DNA of 64,000 nt from Paracoccaceae bacterium (GCA_022822495.1 JAJEBQ010000054.1:1-64000); one strand, 5' to 3'; counted from the first letter of the stretch, positions 43,059 to 53,493 are shown. Translations and numbers: made by a program. Notes: generated from the letters alone by a model not told the origin.

Positions 43059-44387
43059 ATGTTGCACAATCCAAAAAATTCCAAGCAGGTATATGTCAAG
43101 AGTTTTGGCTGTCAGATGAATGTTTATGACAGTGAGCGGATGATTGAATCTCTTATCCCTTTGGGATATAAGGCAACTTTGAAGGAAGATGATGCCGACC
43201 TGATTATCCTAAATACCTGTCATATCAGGGAGAAGGCAACCGAAAAGATTTATTCCGAGGTGGGAAGACTAAAACCCATCAAACAGAAAAACCCCAATCT
43301 CAAGATAATCGTTGCAGGATGTGTTGCCCAGGCAGAGGGCGAAGAAATTATTCGCCGACAACCTATGGTTGATATTTTGGTTGGGCCACAATCTTACCAT
43401 AAATTGCCCGAACTGCTCACCCATTCCAACAGCAAACATGTTGTTCTTGACCTTGATCAAACCGGCAAATTTGACTGGCCCAACAGGGGTGTCGGCAACA
43501 CACAGAAAATTTCCTCTTTCCTGACCGTTCAGGAAGGGTGTGATAAATTCTGTACTTTTTGTGTTGTTCCCTATACACGTGGTCAAGAATACAGCAGACC
43601 AGTTGCGGAAGTGGTCATGGAAGCTCATGAACTCGTTGCAGGTGGGGCAAGAGAAATTATTCTTCTAGGACAGAATGTAAATGCCTATCATGGCTTGGGA
43701 AAAGATAACAGAAGCTGGAGTCTAGCCGATCTAATTTGGCGACTTTCAGAAATACCTGAATTGGATCGAATCAGATTTGTAACCTCACATCCAAATGAGA
43801 TGACGCAGGATCTGATGGTGGCATTTCGAGATTGCCCCAAACTAATGCCTTATCTTCACTTGCCAATACAATCGGGTTCAGACAAAATTCTCAAGCTGAT
43901 GAATCGCAAGCATACACAGGCTGAGTATGTGGAGATTATTTCCCAATTAAAATCCTATCGTCCCGATATTGCCATTTCTGGTGATTTTATTGTGGGTTTT
44001 CCCGGCGAGACAGAAGAAGATTTTCAAGAAACCTTAAAGATAGTGCAAACAATAGGATTCATCAAATCTTTTTCATTCAAATACTCACCTAGACCAGGTA
44101 CACCTGCGGCCGAAAGGGAACGGGTTGAACCTGCAATCCAGGCTGAAAGATTGACTAAACTGCAAGATCTATTGTCGGAATATCAATTTGCCGTGCAAAA
44201 AAGTTCCATCGGAAAAACCTGCCGAGTACTGTTTGAAAAAGAAGGACGATTTGAGGGTCAATTGGTTGGAAAAAATGAGCATTTCCAGGTTGTTTATGGT
44301 GAACTTCCGAAGGAGTTTATCGGTCGAGTAGGAGACATGAAAATTAAAGACGCGAATATCAATACTCTGCACGGGGAATTGGTATAA
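43059..44387 (+). CDS. miaB: tRNA-2-methylthio-N6-dimethylallyladenosine synthase MiaB
   Basis: MiaB methylthiolates i6A37 in tRNA. The 442-residue protein has the N-terminal UPF0004 Fe-S cysteines (KSFGCQMNVYDSERM; NTCHIREKATEKIYSEVG; GCVAQAEGE), the radical-SAM motif CDKFCTFCVVPYTRG (about 160) and a C-terminal TRAM domain. ATG 43059 gives the standard N-terminus (VYVKSFGCQMN). It is a housekeeping gene unrelated to the flanking transporter and dehydrogenase. Confidence 0.97.
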   Translation: MLHNPKNSKQVYVKSFGCQMNVYDSERMIESLIPLGYKATLKEDDADLIILNTCHIREKATEKIYSEVGRLKPIKQKNPNLKIIVAGCVAQAEGEEIIRRQPMVDILVGPQSYHKLPELLTHSNSKHVVLDLDQTGKFDWPNRGVGNTQKISSFLTVQEGCDKFCTFCVVPYTRGQEYSRPVAEVVMEAHELVAGGAREIILLGQNVNAYHGLGKDNRSWSLADLIWRLSEIPELDRIRFVTSHPNEMTQDLMVAFRDCPKLMPYLHLPIQSGSDKILKLMNRKHTQAEYVEIISQLKSYRPDIAISGDFIVGFPGETEEDFQETLKIVQTIGFIKSFSFKYSPRPGTPAAERERVEPAIQAERLTKLQDLLSEYQFAVQKSSIGKTCRVLFEKEGRFEGQLVGKNEHFQVVYGELPKEFIGRVGDMKIKDANINTLHGELV

Positions 44388-44486
44388 CTAATTGTTTGTT
44401 AAAATTTTATTTGAAAGATAAAAGGCATTCGGAGCTAATAGTTCTGTACCAGATTTTCGTTGATTTGAATTCTTGCGGGAGATAAG

Positions 44487-47261
44487 ATGGAAGGTGACGT
44501 AAAGTTCAACCTTGATGGAGCGGAGGTTGTCGCTAAAGAAGGTGAAACTCTCTGGGAAGTTGCGTATCGAAATGGTAACGAAATACCCCATCTTTGTCAC
44601 TCTGGAGAGACCGGATACCGACCCGACGGGAATTGTCGTGCTTGCATGGTGGAAATTGAAGGGGAAAGAGTCTTGGCTGCCTCCTGTATTCGAAAGCCCA
44701 CTGAAAGCATGGTGGTCAAAACCAAGAACGTCAGATCAGTCAAAGCACGCAAAATGGTTTTAGAACTTCTTATGTCCGATCAACCGTCGTTGGATAGAGC
44801 TCACGATAAATCATCGCATTTGTTCAAAACGGCCGAATTGCAGAACATCAACTATTCCAGATTTCCCCAGATTGAATCAGAATTGGTTGTCCAGACTGAT
44901 GGGTCGCATTCTGCAATGCGGGTAAATTTGGATGCTTGTATTCATTGTGGCCTATGTGCAAGGGCATGTCGTGAAGTTCAGGTAAATGATGTTATCGGTA
45001 TGGCGGGAAGGGGACGTACATCTCAAATCGTTTTTGATTTTGCCGATCCCATGGGAAACTCAACCTGTGTGGCTTGCGGGGAATGTGTGCAAGCTTGTCC
45101 GACAGGTGCCTTGATGCCCACTTCGGTTCTTAATGAGAATGAAGTTGGTGATAGTAAGGATTACCAAAAAGAAGTGGTGAGTGTATGCCCTTTTTGTGGG
45201 GTGGGGTGTCAGGTTTCGCTGAAGGTTGATGACAATCAAATCAAATATGTGGATGGGTACCACGGCCCGGCCAACGAACAAAGATTATGTATAAAGGGAA
45301 GGTTTGGTTACGACTACATCTCACATCCTCATCGGTTGACAAAACCACTGATAAGAAGAAAGGATGCTCCACCCAAAGGTCTCAATGTCGATCCAGGCAA
45401 TTTTTCTGAATTTTTTCGAGAAGCTTCCTGGGAAGAAGCCCTTACATTGACCGCTAATAGTTTTAACCATTTGAAAGCTGAATTTGGGGGTAAGGCTGTC
45501 GCTGGTTTTGGTTCGGCAAAATGTACAAATGAGGAAGCGTATTTATTTCAAAAACTTATTCGCCAGGGTTTTGGCCACAACAATGTTGACCATTGTACCA
45601 GACTGTGTCATGCATCCTCCGTTTCAGCTTTAATCGAAAATATTGGCTCTGGCGCAGTTACAGCCACTTTCAATGAGATCGAAAATGCAGATGTTGCGAT
45701 TATCATCGGCGCCAATCCAATCGAAAACCATCCAGTGGCTGCAACCTTTTTCAAACAGTTTGCAAAGCGGGGTGGCAAACTGATTCTCATGGACCCAAGG
45801 GCTAGTGAGTTAAAGCGTTATGCATCACATATGTTGAATTTCCAGCCTGGTACCGATGTTTCCATGTTGAATGCAATTATGCATACGATATTGGAAGAGG
45901 AATTGTATGACACCGAATACATTGGCAAATTTACCAAAAACTGGGATATTCTGAAAGAACATCTGGCTCATTTTTCCCCTGAGAAAATGCAGGAAATTTG
46001 CAAAATTGATGCCCAGACCTTACGGGAAGTTGCACGTGTTTTTGCTACCGGTAAGGCAGGTATGATTTTCTGGGGTATGGGAATTTCACAACATATCCAT
46101 GGCACAGACAATTCCAGATGTTTGATTTCGCTTGCCTTGATGTGTGGTCATGTTGGCAAGCCTGGAACCGGCTTACATCCCTTGCGAGGACAAAACAATG
46201 TGCAAGGGGCATCAGACGCAGGGTTGATTCCTATGTTTTTACCTGATTACCAAGGCGTTGCCGATGATGAAGTGCGATCAAAATTCACTGATGTCTGGAA
46301 CGCGGATGATTTTTCATCAACACCTGGTCTTACGGTTACTGAAATTATTGACGCAATCCACAATGACGAGATCAAAGGCATGTACATTCTCGGGGAGAAT
46401 CCTGCAATGTCTGATCCGGATGTGGTACATGCCCGGCATGCCATTGCAAAATTGGACTTTTTAGCTGTGCAGGATATCTTCCTTACCGAAACTGCAAATT
46501 ATGCCGATGTTGTCTTGCCCGCTTCCGCCTTTGCCGAGAAAAATGGGACTGTCACCAATACCAATCGCCAGGTACAAATGGGTAGAAAGGCCGTCGAGGC
46601 ACCGGGTGAAGCCCAGGAGGATTGGTGGATTACTAATGAAATTGGCAAGAGAATGGGATTGAACTGGAATTACACTCATCCGTCAGAAATTTTTGCCGAA
46701 ATGAAACTTACCATGAATTCTTTAGATAATATTACCTGGCAGAGACTGGAAGAGCAAAATGCGGTAACGTACCCCTGTAAAAGTCCTGAGGAGCCTGGCG
46801 AACCGATCGTTTTTGGTGATGGTTTCCCAACCGGAGATGGCTTGGCCAGTTTTACCCCGGCGAATATTATCCCCCCTGATGAAGTACCAGATAACGACTA
46901 TCCCATGATTTTAATCACAGGTCGACAGTTGGAGCATTGGCACACAGGTTCGATGACAAGAAGATCCAGAGTTTTAGATGCGATGGAACCCGAGGCTGTG
47001 TGCTCACTTCATCCCAAAACGCTCAGAGATCTGGGTGCCAGAGCCGGCGAAAGGGTAAGACTTGCAACAAGAAGAGGACATATTGAGATCATGGCCAGGG
47101 AGGATAGAAATATCCCGATCAATTCCGTCTTTGTCCCGTTCGCTTTTGTTGAGGCAGCTGGAAATGTCTTGACCAACCCGGCAATTGATCCCTATGGTAA
47201 AATCCCGGAATTTAAATTCTCCGCCGCCAAGATTGAAATACCAGAAGGTATTGAGGCTTAA
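44487..47261 (+). CDS. formate dehydrogenase alpha subunit (NAD-type, molybdopterin)
   Basis: The 924-residue protein has an N-terminal [2Fe-2S] domain (LCHSGETGYRPDGNCRACM), a histidine-containing [4Fe-4S] region, two ferredoxin clusters (CIHCGLCARACREV and CVACGECVQACPTGAL), and the molybdopterin domain beginning CPFCGVGCQV. The active-site residue is cysteine followed by histidine in HCTRLCHASSVSAL, so no selenocysteine is needed. The C-terminal dinucleotide domain has GRQLEHWHTGSMTRRS. It resembles FdsA, which normally works with FdsB and FdsG; those genes are not here. A GGGAG site precedes ATG 44487. Confidence 0.93.
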   Translation: MEGDVKFNLDGAEVVAKEGETLWEVAYRNGNEIPHLCHSGETGYRPDGNCRACMVEIEGERVLAASCIRKPTESMVVKTKNVRSVKARKMVLELLMSDQPSLDRAHDKSSHLFKTAELQNINYSRFPQIESELVVQTDGSHSAMRVNLDACIHCGLCARACREVQVNDVIGMAGRGRTSQIVFDFADPMGNSTCVACGECVQACPTGALMPTSVLNENEVGDSKDYQKEVVSVCPFCGVGCQVSLKVDDNQIKYVDGYHGPANEQRLCIKGRFGYDYISHPHRLTKPLIRRKDAPPKGLNVDPGNFSEFFREASWEEALTLTANSFNHLKAEFGGKAVAGFGSAKCTNEEAYLFQKLIRQGFGHNNVDHCTRLCHASSVSALIENIGSGAVTATFNEIENADVAIIIGANPIENHPVAATFFKQFAKRGGKLILMDPRASELKRYASHMLNFQPGTDVSMLNAIMHTILEEELYDTEYIGKFTKNWDILKEHLAHFSPEKMQEICKIDAQTLREVARVFATGKAGMIFWGMGISQHIHGTDNSRCLISLALMCGHVGKPGTGLHPLRGQNNVQGASDAGLIPMFLPDYQGVADDEVRSKFTDVWNADDFSSTPGLTVTEIIDAIHNDEIKGMYILGENPAMSDPDVVHARHAIAKLDFLAVQDIFLTETANYADVVLPASAFAEKNGTVTNTNRQVQMGRKAVEAPGEAQEDWWITNEIGKRMGLNWNYTHPSEIFAEMKLTMNSLDNITWQRLEEQNAVTYPCKSPEEPGEPIVFGDGFPTGDGLASFTPANIIPPDEVPDNDYPMILITGRQLEHWHTGSMTRRSRVLDAMEPEAVCSLHPKTLRDLGARAGERVRLATRRGHIEIMAREDRNIPINSVFVPFAFVEAAGNVLTNPAIDPYGKIPEFKFSAAKIEIPEGIEA

Positions 47262-47315
47262 ATCCATTAAAATCATTTTTCTACTAAGAAGATAAATGGC
47301 CACATATTTTGATCT

Positions 47316-49238
47316 ATGACTTCTGAGCAATTAAACCTTACGATCCCAGACCTGCTTGACAGAAATGTTCAGAAATATGGTCAAAAAATCGCCAATCGAG
47401 AAAAGGAATTTGGCATCTGGCAAAGCTGGACCTGGCAGGATGTCAAGGAGGGGGTCGAGGAAATCGCTCTGGGTTATCTCTCTCTTGGAATACAGGAAGG
47501 TGACCACATCGCTGTACTGGGGCGCAATCGACCTAGATTGTATTGGTCCATGGTGGCAGCCCAATGGATTGGAGCTGTACCTGTACCGATTTATCAGGAT
47601 GCTGTTGGAGATGAAATAGGGTATGTTCTTGGTCATTGTGAAGCGGTCCTGGCCGTGGCCGGTGATCAGGAACAGGTCGATAAAATATTGGAACAACAGG
47701 AAAAGTGTAAAGCACTACAACAGATCGTTTATCTAGACCCAAGAGGTCTCAGGAAGTATGATCATTCAAGATTGCACTCATTTGCATCAATCCATGATAA
47801 TCTTGCAGAAAACAAGGACAGATTTGGTGAGGAGTTGATCCGGCGAAGAAAGGCGTTAAGTCCGGAGAAAATTTGCGTTATGCTTTATACTTCCGGGACC
47901 ACAGGCAATCCCAAAGGAGTGGTTCTAAGCCACGACAACATAATTGCTGCTTCCAAGGCTTCATCTGACTTTGATTCTCTCTCACAAAAAGAGACTGTGC
48001 TTGCCTATCTGCCGATGGCATGGGTGGGAGATTTCATATTCTCCATAGGTCAGGCCTATTGGTCCGGTTTTTGTGTCAATTGTCCGGAATCTTCACAAAC
48101 CATGATGCACGATTTGAGAGAGATTGGCCCCAGTTATTTCTTTGCTCCCCCCAGAGTGTTTGAATCGCTGCTCACCACTTGCATGATCCGGATAGAGGAC
48201 GCTGGGAGAACCAAGCGAAGCATGTTTCAATATTTCATGCAACACGCCCGAAAAGTTGGTGTTCCTATTATGACAGGTGAAAAAGTTTCATTAATGGATT
48301 TGATTATTTACCGTGCTGGTGAATTTTTTGTTTACGGCCCGCTGCGGAATGTCTTGGGATTATCAAGAGTCAGGGTCGGCTATACGGCTGGTGAAGCTAT
48401 AGGACCGGAAATATTTGACTTTTATCGTTCTATCGGTGTTAATTTGAAACAACTTTATGGCCAAACCGAAGCATCAGTCTTTATTACCATACAGCCTGAC
48501 GGCGAAGTTGAAGCCGATTCCGTCGGTATTGCCTGCCCTGGAGTTGAAATTAAAATTGATGACCGAGGTGAAATTTTCTACCGATCTCCAGGGACCTTTA
48601 TTGAATATTACAAAAATCCCGAATCCACCAATTCAACCAAGGATAAAGACGGGTGGGTTGCAACGGGTGATGCCGGCTTTATTGATGAGTCTAATGGCCA
48701 TCTCAAAATAATTGATCGAGCCAAGGATGTTGGTAAAATGGCCAATGGCAAACTGTTTGCGCCAAAATATGTTGAAAACAAGCTCAAGTTTTTCCCGGAC
48801 ATACTTGAAACTGTCGTTTTTGGTAATGGTCGGGACTATTGTACCGCAGTAATTAACATTGACTTGATTTCTGTTGGCAATTGGGCCGAACGACACAATG
48901 TTGTTTACAGTTCTTATCAGGAACTTGCCGGGCACCCGGAGGTTTATGATATCATCCATGGTTATATTCAACAAGTTAACGAGGACCTTGCAAAGGATGA
49001 AAACCTTTCTGGATGCAGGGTCAAACGATTTCTGATATTGCACAAGGAATTGGATGCTGATGATGGCGAGTTAACCAGAACAAGAAAGGTCAGGAGACGA
49101 GTTGTTGAAGATAAATATAACGATCTGGTAACAGCTCTTTATGATGGCAGTAAAGAAGTTGCTACGACCACCGAAGTAACGTACGAAGATGGGCGCAAGG
49201 GATTCATTTCCGCCACACTCAGGATTTGTGAAGTTTAA
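47316..49238 (+). CDS. long-chain-type acyl-CoA synthetase (AMP-binding)
   Basis: The 640-residue enzyme has the P-loop YTSGTTGNPKGVVLSHDN (about 190-207), the GQTEASVFIT motif (about 383), GWVATGDAGFID and KDVGKMANGKLFAPKYVEN near the hinge. It is longer than the 560-residue FadD types. It starts an operon with a complete ABC importer and a PaaK-type ligase. This gene order is common in alphaproteobacterial aromatic or aryl-carboxylate uptake loci. The true substrate is unknown. Confidence 0.92.
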   Translation: MTSEQLNLTIPDLLDRNVQKYGQKIANREKEFGIWQSWTWQDVKEGVEEIALGYLSLGIQEGDHIAVLGRNRPRLYWSMVAAQWIGAVPVPIYQDAVGDEIGYVLGHCEAVLAVAGDQEQVDKILEQQEKCKALQQIVYLDPRGLRKYDHSRLHSFASIHDNLAENKDRFGEELIRRRKALSPEKICVMLYTSGTTGNPKGVVLSHDNIIAASKASSDFDSLSQKETVLAYLPMAWVGDFIFSIGQAYWSGFCVNCPESSQTMMHDLREIGPSYFFAPPRVFESLLTTCMIRIEDAGRTKRSMFQYFMQHARKVGVPIMTGEKVSLMDLIIYRAGEFFVYGPLRNVLGLSRVRVGYTAGEAIGPEIFDFYRSIGVNLKQLYGQTEASVFITIQPDGEVEADSVGIACPGVEIKIDDRGEIFYRSPGTFIEYYKNPESTNSTKDKDGWVATGDAGFIDESNGHLKIIDRAKDVGKMANGKLFAPKYVENKLKFFPDILETVVFGNGRDYCTAVINIDLISVGNWAERHNVVYSSYQELAGHPEVYDIIHGYIQQVNEDLAKDENLSGCRVKRFLILHKELDADDGELTRTRKVRRRVVEDKYNDLVTALYDGSKEVATTTEVTYEDGRKGFISATLRICEV

Positions 49239-49252
49239 GGTTGATTTTACTG

Positions 49253-50047
49253 ATGAATGAAACTGAAGTGACCGATAAAGTTGATACGTTGATGGACATA
49301 AAGAAAGTTACTCTCCGGTTTGGGGGAGTCAAGGCTTTGTCAGACGTATCGTTCAATATTAAAGAGAGTGAAATCAGGGCCATTATTGGACCAAATGGTG
49401 CCGGTAAATCTTCCATGCTGAATGTTATTAACGGCTTTTATACCCCCCAAGAGGGTGAAATCTGGTTCCAAGGTAAGCGTCGGCCCAAGCTGAAACCACA
49501 TCAGATAGCCTACCAGCGTATTGCCAGGACATTCCAAAACATTGCCCTCTTTGAGGGTATGACTGTTCTTGACAACATGATGACAGGTCGGATGATATAC
49601 ATGAAATCAGGTTTGCTTCCACAATTGTTATGGTGGGGTAAGGCTGAACGAGAAGAAACTGAAAACAGAATGATTGTCGAACGAATCATTGATTTTCTTG
49701 AAATTCAACACATTCGTAAAACACCTGTTGGGATGTTGCCTTATGGTCTACAAAAGCGCGTTGAACTGGGCAGAGCACTTGCGGCCGAACCAAAGCTGTT
49801 ATTGCTTGATGAACCCATGGCTGGAATGAATAATGAAGAAAAAGAGGACATGTGTCGGTTTATTCTTGACGTCAATGAGGAGTTGGGAACCTCGATCGCA
49901 TTGATTGAACATGATATGGGGGTCGTTATGGATCTCGCCGACCGAGTGGTTGTCATTGATCATGGTGAGAAGATTGCCGATGGATTGCCTGATCAGGTGC
50001 GAAATGATCAAAATGTAATTGATGCCTATTTAGGCGTAGCGCATTAA
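49253..50047 (+). CDS. ABC transporter ATP-binding protein (LivG-like), PaaK-linked locus
   Basis: The ATPase has Walker A GPNGAGKSSMLN (about 43-54), the signature region GMLPYGLQKRVELGRALA with GLQKR in place of the usual SGGQ, Walker B LLLLDEPMAGMN and the IEHDMGVVMDLAD histidine. The start is set at ATG 49253 (MNETEV); an in-frame TTG at 49241 is only 2 bases after the previous stop. The altered signature (PYGLQKR) is normal for this subfamily. Confidence 0.9.
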   Translation: MNETEVTDKVDTLMDIKKVTLRFGGVKALSDVSFNIKESEIRAIIGPNGAGKSSMLNVINGFYTPQEGEIWFQGKRRPKLKPHQIAYQRIARTFQNIALFEGMTVLDNMMTGRMIYMKSGLLPQLLWWGKAEREETENRMIVERIIDFLEIQHIRKTPVGMLPYGLQKRVELGRALAAEPKLLLLDEPMAGMNNEEKEDMCRFILDVNEELGTSIALIEHDMGVVMDLADRVVVIDHGEKIADGLPDQVRNDQNVIDAYLGVAH

Positions 50048-50061
50048 AGTTAGGAATAAGC

Positions 50062-51045
50062 ATGCAGACTCTTCTATTTGCCCTTGAAGTCTCCCTGAAT
50101 GGTTTCATGACTGGAATTTTGTATTCACTGGTGGCATTGGGGTTTGTTTTGATTTTCAAAGCATCAGGGGTTTTCAATTATGCCCAGGGGGTTATGGTCT
50201 TATTCGCAGCTCTAACTCTGGTCGGACTCCAGCAGGGAATTGTGCCATTTGAGCATTTGATTAACAATCTCTTTGGCACTTCAATACATGGCTTCGGTTG
50301 GAACATGCCAACCTTGCTCGCACTCCTCCTGACCCTGTTGACAATGCTTTTGCTCGCATGGCTTGTTGAAAAGCTGATTTTGAAGCATTTGGTAAATCAA
50401 AATCCCGTCATCCTGTTTATGGCTACCATAGGATTGGCCTATTTTCTGGAAGGATTTGGTGATCTGATGTGGGGTGCCGATGTTAAGAAACTTGATATTG
50501 GTGTCCCAATGGGAATATCAGATACCGTCGAAAGCACTACCTATGATTGGTTCGGTTATGGCTTTTTTATCGACCGTCTGGATATAACAGCTTCAATTGT
50601 TGCAGCCCTGCTTGTCATAGGATTGACCATATTTTCCCAATATTCGAAAACCGGCAGGGCGTTACGTGCCGTTGCTGATGATCACCAGGCAGCCCTTTCA
50701 GTAGGTATTTCCCTCCGCCAAATTTGGGTAATCGTATGGAGTATTGCTGGTTTGGTTGCCCTCATTGCCGGTATTTTCTGGGGGTCAAAATCAGGTGTAC
50801 AGTTTTCTCTATCCCTAGTTGCGCTGAAGGCTTTGCCTGTTCTTATGCTTGGCGGTCTTACATCAATTCCTGGAGCTATTGTTGGTGGGTTGTTAATAGG
50901 TGTTGGTGAGAAACTTTTTGATTTCTTGGTTGGCCCCATGATTGGAGGCGCAACTGAAAACTGGTTCGCTTATGTTGTTGCCTTGGTATTTCTGCTTTTT
51001 AGACCGCAGGGTTTGTTTGGCGAAAAGATTATTGAGAGGGTTTGA
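50062..51045 (+). CDS. ABC transporter permease (LivH-like), PaaK-linked locus
   Basis: The 327-residue permease has YSLVALGFVLIFKASGVFNY, then AQGVMVLFAAL, LIEKLILKHL-like segments and SKTGRALRAVADDHQAALSV. It ends with LVFLLFRPQGLFGEKIIERV. The overlap with the next gene region (stop 51043-51045, next start GTG 51048) indicates coupling. Confidence 0.93.
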   Translation: MQTLLFALEVSLNGFMTGILYSLVALGFVLIFKASGVFNYAQGVMVLFAALTLVGLQQGIVPFEHLINNLFGTSIHGFGWNMPTLLALLLTLLTMLLLAWLVEKLILKHLVNQNPVILFMATIGLAYFLEGFGDLMWGADVKKLDIGVPMGISDTVESTTYDWFGYGFFIDRLDITASIVAALLVIGLTIFSQYSKTGRALRAVADDHQAALSVGISLRQIWVIVWSIAGLVALIAGIFWGSKSGVQFSLSLVALKALPVLMLGGLTSIPGAIVGGLLIGVGEKLFDFLVGPMIGGATENWFAYVVALVFLLFRPQGLFGEKIIERV

Positions 51046-51047
51046 TT

Positions 51048-52124
51048 GTGTTTTATCGTGAAGTAGGCGAGTTCAAAACATCTTACCCGCAAGACAGCGA
51101 GTCATTCGCTATTGGTCTTGACAAATACGGGTATTATTTCATCCTCATCATAGCTTTTGGAATCATTCCCTTCCTGGTTAACGATTATTGGGCCAATGCG
51201 GTATTTGTGCCTTTTCTGGTCTGGGCCGTTGCCTCTCTTGGACTTAACATCCTAACCGGTCATTGCGGTCAGATATCCTTGGGCACAGGTGGATTTATGG
51301 CAGTTGGGGCGTATTCCTGCTATAAACTGATGACCAGTTTTCCAGATCTCAATATCATTTTTTGTATTATCATTTCGGGTGTCATAACGGCTGCGGTAGG
51401 GATTTTATTTGGCATACCCTCCTTGCGGATCAAGGGGTTTTACCTAGCTGTTGCAACATTGGCCTCACAGTTTTTTCTGGTTTGGTTGTTCAATCGGGTG
51501 CCCTGGTTTTACAATTACTCCGCATCAGGACAAATATCCACACCGGAAAGATCGGTTTTCGGAGTTCTGGTTACAGGTCCCAATGTCCAGCCCTGGGCAC
51601 AATATCTGATTTGTCTCTTGTTTGCTTTCGGTTTGGCGTGGGGTGCCAGGAATCTAACGCGTGGGAGTTTGGGCAGAAGTTGGATGGCGACCAGAGATAT
51701 GGATATTGCGGCTGAAATTATCGGGGTTAATCTGTTAAAGGCAAAATTATCGGCCTTCGCCATTTCATCTTTTTATATAGGAATAGCTGGGGCCTTGTTC
51801 TTCTCGGTTTATCTAGGGGCGGTTGAAGCAACGGAAGCATTTGGTATCAACCAGTCCTTTTTGGTTTTATTCATGATTATAATTGGCGGTCTAGGATCAA
51901 TCCTGGGTTCTTTTATTGGTGCAGCCTTCATGGTGCTTTTCCCGGTACTACTCAAAAATATTCTCGTAGGATGGTGGCAATGGGACGCAGCCATAGCAAC
52001 TCATTTAGAATTTATTTCAGTTGGCATCCTAATTATTGTATTCTTAATATTTGAACCACATGGATTGGCTCAATTATGGCGATTGCTGAAGCAAAAGCTA
52101 AGGCTTTGGCCTTATCCACATTAA
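51048..52124 (+). CDS. ABC transporter permease (LivM-like), PaaK-linked locus
   Basis: The LivM-type permease starts MFYREVGEFKTSY at GTG 51048, a start typical of this subfamily; TTG 51042 would overlap the previous stop. It has GLNILTGHCGQISLGTGGFM, IKGFYLAVATLASQFFLVWL and LFMIIIGGLGSILGSFIGAA. GAGAGG-like purines (51033-51038) precede the start. Confidence 0.92.
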   Translation: MFYREVGEFKTSYPQDSESFAIGLDKYGYYFILIIAFGIIPFLVNDYWANAVFVPFLVWAVASLGLNILTGHCGQISLGTGGFMAVGAYSCYKLMTSFPDLNIIFCIIISGVITAAVGILFGIPSLRIKGFYLAVATLASQFFLVWLFNRVPWFYNYSASGQISTPERSVFGVLVTGPNVQPWAQYLICLLFAFGLAWGARNLTRGSLGRSWMATRDMDIAAEIIGVNLLKAKLSAFAISSFYIGIAGALFFSVYLGAVEATEAFGINQSFLVLFMIIIGGLGSILGSFIGAAFMVLFPVLLKNILVGWWQWDAAIATHLEFISVGILIIVFLIFEPHGLAQLWRLLKQKLRLWPYPH

Positions 52125-52170
52125 TTGAGGTAAATTGGTTAAATCTTGTACCTAAATTTGGAGGAAAAAA

Positions 52171-53457
52171 ATGAAGGTAAGAAAATTAGTTATTAGCTTG
52201 ACAACGATTCTATCGTTGGTTGCCCCACCTGCCTTGGCAGATTTGGTGTTACCTTGGTTAAGCTATCGTACAGGGCCATATTCCGCTGGTGGGATTCCAA
52301 CCGCCGACGGTTTTTTTGATTACTTTACTCTCCTGAATGAACGTGATGGAGGTATTGGCGGAGAAATGGTCCGGGTTATTGAGTGTGAGACAGGTTATAA
52401 CACCCAAAAAGGCGTGGAATGTTATGAGTCGACCAAAGGGCAGGGTTCATTGGTATATGCCCCCCTTTCTACAGGTATTACCTACCAGCTTATTCCGAAA
52501 GCTTCGGTTGACCAGATTCCCCTGCATACTATGGGGTATGGTCGTACTTCAGCAAAAAATGGCTCTATATTCGAGTGGGTATTTAATTTCCCGGCAAATT
52601 ATTGGGATGGTGCATCTGTAGCCATTAACCATATACTTGATGTTAATGATGGCGATATAGCTGGCAAGAAAATTGCGCTTGTTTATCATAACTCCGCTTA
52701 CGGCAAGGAACCCATTAAAACCTTGGAAAAATTGGCTGAAAAACATGGTTATGAGCTAACGTTAATACCAGTTGATCATCCCGGTTTGGAACAAAAGTCC
52801 CAATGGCTTGAAATCAGAAGAGGGCAAATGGATTATGTCCTGATGTGGGGTTGGGGAGTCATGAATGCTGTCGCCATTCAGGAGGCTGCAAATATTCGTT
52901 TCCCGATGGAAAACTTTATCGGTATATGGTGGTCAGGTTCGGAAAATGATGTTGTTCCAGTTGGTGAAAGAGCCCACAATTACAAAGCCTTGGCCTTGCA
53001 TGGTGTTGGTACAGATTTCCCTCTTTACGATGACTTGAGGACATATGTACTAGATAAAGGTATGGAGGCAGGAGATGGGTCCAGTGTTGGGACTGTACTT
53101 TATAACCGTGCCATTTACAATGCAGCTATTATTGCTGAAGCAATTAGAACGGCTCAGGAAATGCATGGAGTTTCTGATATAACTCCCCCCATGATGCGAG
53201 ATGGTCTGGAGAATCTGGTTGTTACTGCCGAAGTTATGGCCGATTGGGGTTTGCCAGATTTTGCACCGCCTTTTGAAGTAACATGCGAAAATCACGGCGG
53301 TGATGGGCTTGCCATGGTTCAACAATGGGATGCGGAAGCTCAGGAATGGAACATCATAACGGATTTAATCAGTTCAGATAAAGAAGTAATTGATGCCTTG
53401 GTCATGGAGGATTCTGATCAGTACGCTACAGAAAACAACATCTCTCCAAGGTGCTGA
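52171..53457 (+). CDS. ABC transporter substrate-binding protein, PaaK-linked locus
   Basis: The 428-residue binding protein has a signal peptide (MKVRKLVISLTTILSLVAPP, cleaved near ALA-DL) and a good GGAGG site. The core has RTGPYSAGGIPTADGFFDYF and GGEMVRVIECETGYNTQKGV. It differs strongly from the binding protein at 37.9 kb and matches the aromatic-acid branch linked to PaaK. It precedes the strong hairpin at 53469-53493. Confidence 0.92.
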   Translation: MKVRKLVISLTTILSLVAPPALADLVLPWLSYRTGPYSAGGIPTADGFFDYFTLLNERDGGIGGEMVRVIECETGYNTQKGVECYESTKGQGSLVYAPLSTGITYQLIPKASVDQIPLHTMGYGRTSAKNGSIFEWVFNFPANYWDGASVAINHILDVNDGDIAGKKIALVYHNSAYGKEPIKTLEKLAEKHGYELTLIPVDHPGLEQKSQWLEIRRGQMDYVLMWGWGVMNAVAIQEAANIRFPMENFIGIWWSGSENDVVPVGERAHNYKALALHGVGTDFPLYDDLRTYVLDKGMEAGDGSSVGTVLYNRAIYNAAIIAEAIRTAQEMHGVSDITPPMMRDGLENLVVTAEVMADWGLPDFAPPFEVTCENHGGDGLAMVQQWDAEAQEWNIITDLISSDKEVIDALVMEDSDQYATENNISPRC

Positions 53458-53468
53458 CTAAATTGAAT

Positions 53469-53493
53469 AACTGGGCCTTGCACAGGCCCAGTT
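53469..53493 (+). other. hairpin after the binding-protein gene
   Basis: AACTGGGCC (53469-53477) pairs perfectly with GGCCCAGTT (53485-53493) around a 7-base loop, without a following T run. Its position just after a binding-protein gene mirrors the hairpin at 39144-39166, so it likely stabilises the upstream mRNA rather than terminating. Confidence 0.65.

Noticed and set aside
45590..45630. Possible selenocysteine site in the formate dehydrogenase
   Set aside because: The active-site codon is TGT (cysteine), so no recoding is needed.
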